This document shows, one piece after another, positions 12,891-12,917 of a DNA stretch of 12,917 nt. A program made the position numbers and the translations under genes. The notes under the pieces are model-generated. The model had not been told where the DNA came from and did not search any database. It worked only from the letters and a program-made list of their open reading frames with translations. This DNA is from an uncultured Clostridia bacterium (lineage in GTDB: Bacteria > Bacillota > Clostridia > Oscillospirales > Ruminococcaceae): contig CALDJI010000106.1 in assembly GCA_937901805.1 (NCBI GenBank), forward strand, positions 1 through 12,917. Direction: 5' to 3'. Positions within the stretch are counted from its first letter, which is position 1. Every line of letters starts with the position of its first letter.

Positions 12891-12917
12891 TGATATGTAC
12901 CCCCTTTACTGGACACC
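12891..12917 (+). mobile_element. Possible left terminal repeat of an IS3-family element (cut by window edge)
   Basis: The last 27 bases start with TG and read TGATATGTACCCCC, a short A/T stretch, then CTGGACACC. They resemble the 'TG..(t)gACCCCc..aa.(g)TTGGACA' type of terminal inverted repeat common in IS3-family (IS150-like) elements. No transposase gene or second end is inside the window, so this rests on pattern memory alone. A chance match is possible. Confidence 0.35.

Overview
The window looks like the chromosome of an endospore-forming Clostridia member, most likely of the Oscillospirales/Oscillospiraceae type. The evidence is the sporulation pair YabP/YabQ, a MecA-like adaptor, an Rnf-like membrane cluster, a ferredoxin-type aldo/keto reductase, GGAGG-type ribosome binding sites and moderate G+C. 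This placement is inferred from protein style, not from a marker gene.

Layout, left to right. 1-321 (minus) is the first 107 codons of a nitroreductase that runs off the left edge, with an extended -10 promoter near 413-421. 541-774 (minus) is the decayed C-terminal end of a short-chain dehydrogenase. 850-2492 (plus) is the conserved Firmicutes block yabP-yabQ-divIC-yabR (S1 domain), closed by a perfect 30-bp palindromic terminator. That terminator is shared with a converging GNAT acetyltransferase (2538-2978, minus). 3216-3773 (plus) is a phosphoribosyltransferase with its own promoter and a strong terminator.

3928-10026 (minus) is one probable transcription unit. It runs rnfC-like, rnfD-like, rnfE-like, rnfA-like, a membrane-anchored DUF4015-type glycoside-hydrolase-like protein, then, after a hairpin, an FkbM-family methyltransferase. 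This is the most interesting part of the window. The Rnf-like genes keep the canonical order but lack rnfG and rnfB. All four cysteines expected to hold the intramembrane RnfA/RnfE iron-sulfur cluster are replaced. The RnfC-like protein has lost the glycine-rich NADH/FMN loop but keeps both [4Fe-4S] motifs, and the RnfD-like protein keeps a plausible covalent-FMN threonine. It therefore looks like a repurposed, partial Rnf-type complex rather than an ordinary NAD:ferredoxin ion pump.

10138-10701 (plus) is a MecA-like adaptor with a TTG start, divergent from the Rnf-like operon. It converges, with only 2 bp between stop codons, on rpe (ribulose-phosphate 3-epimerase, 10704-11375, minus). 11697-12827 (plus) is an aldo/keto reductase with two ferredoxin-like clusters and a clear promoter. 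The last 27 bases resemble the terminal inverted repeat of an IS3-family element entering at the right edge.
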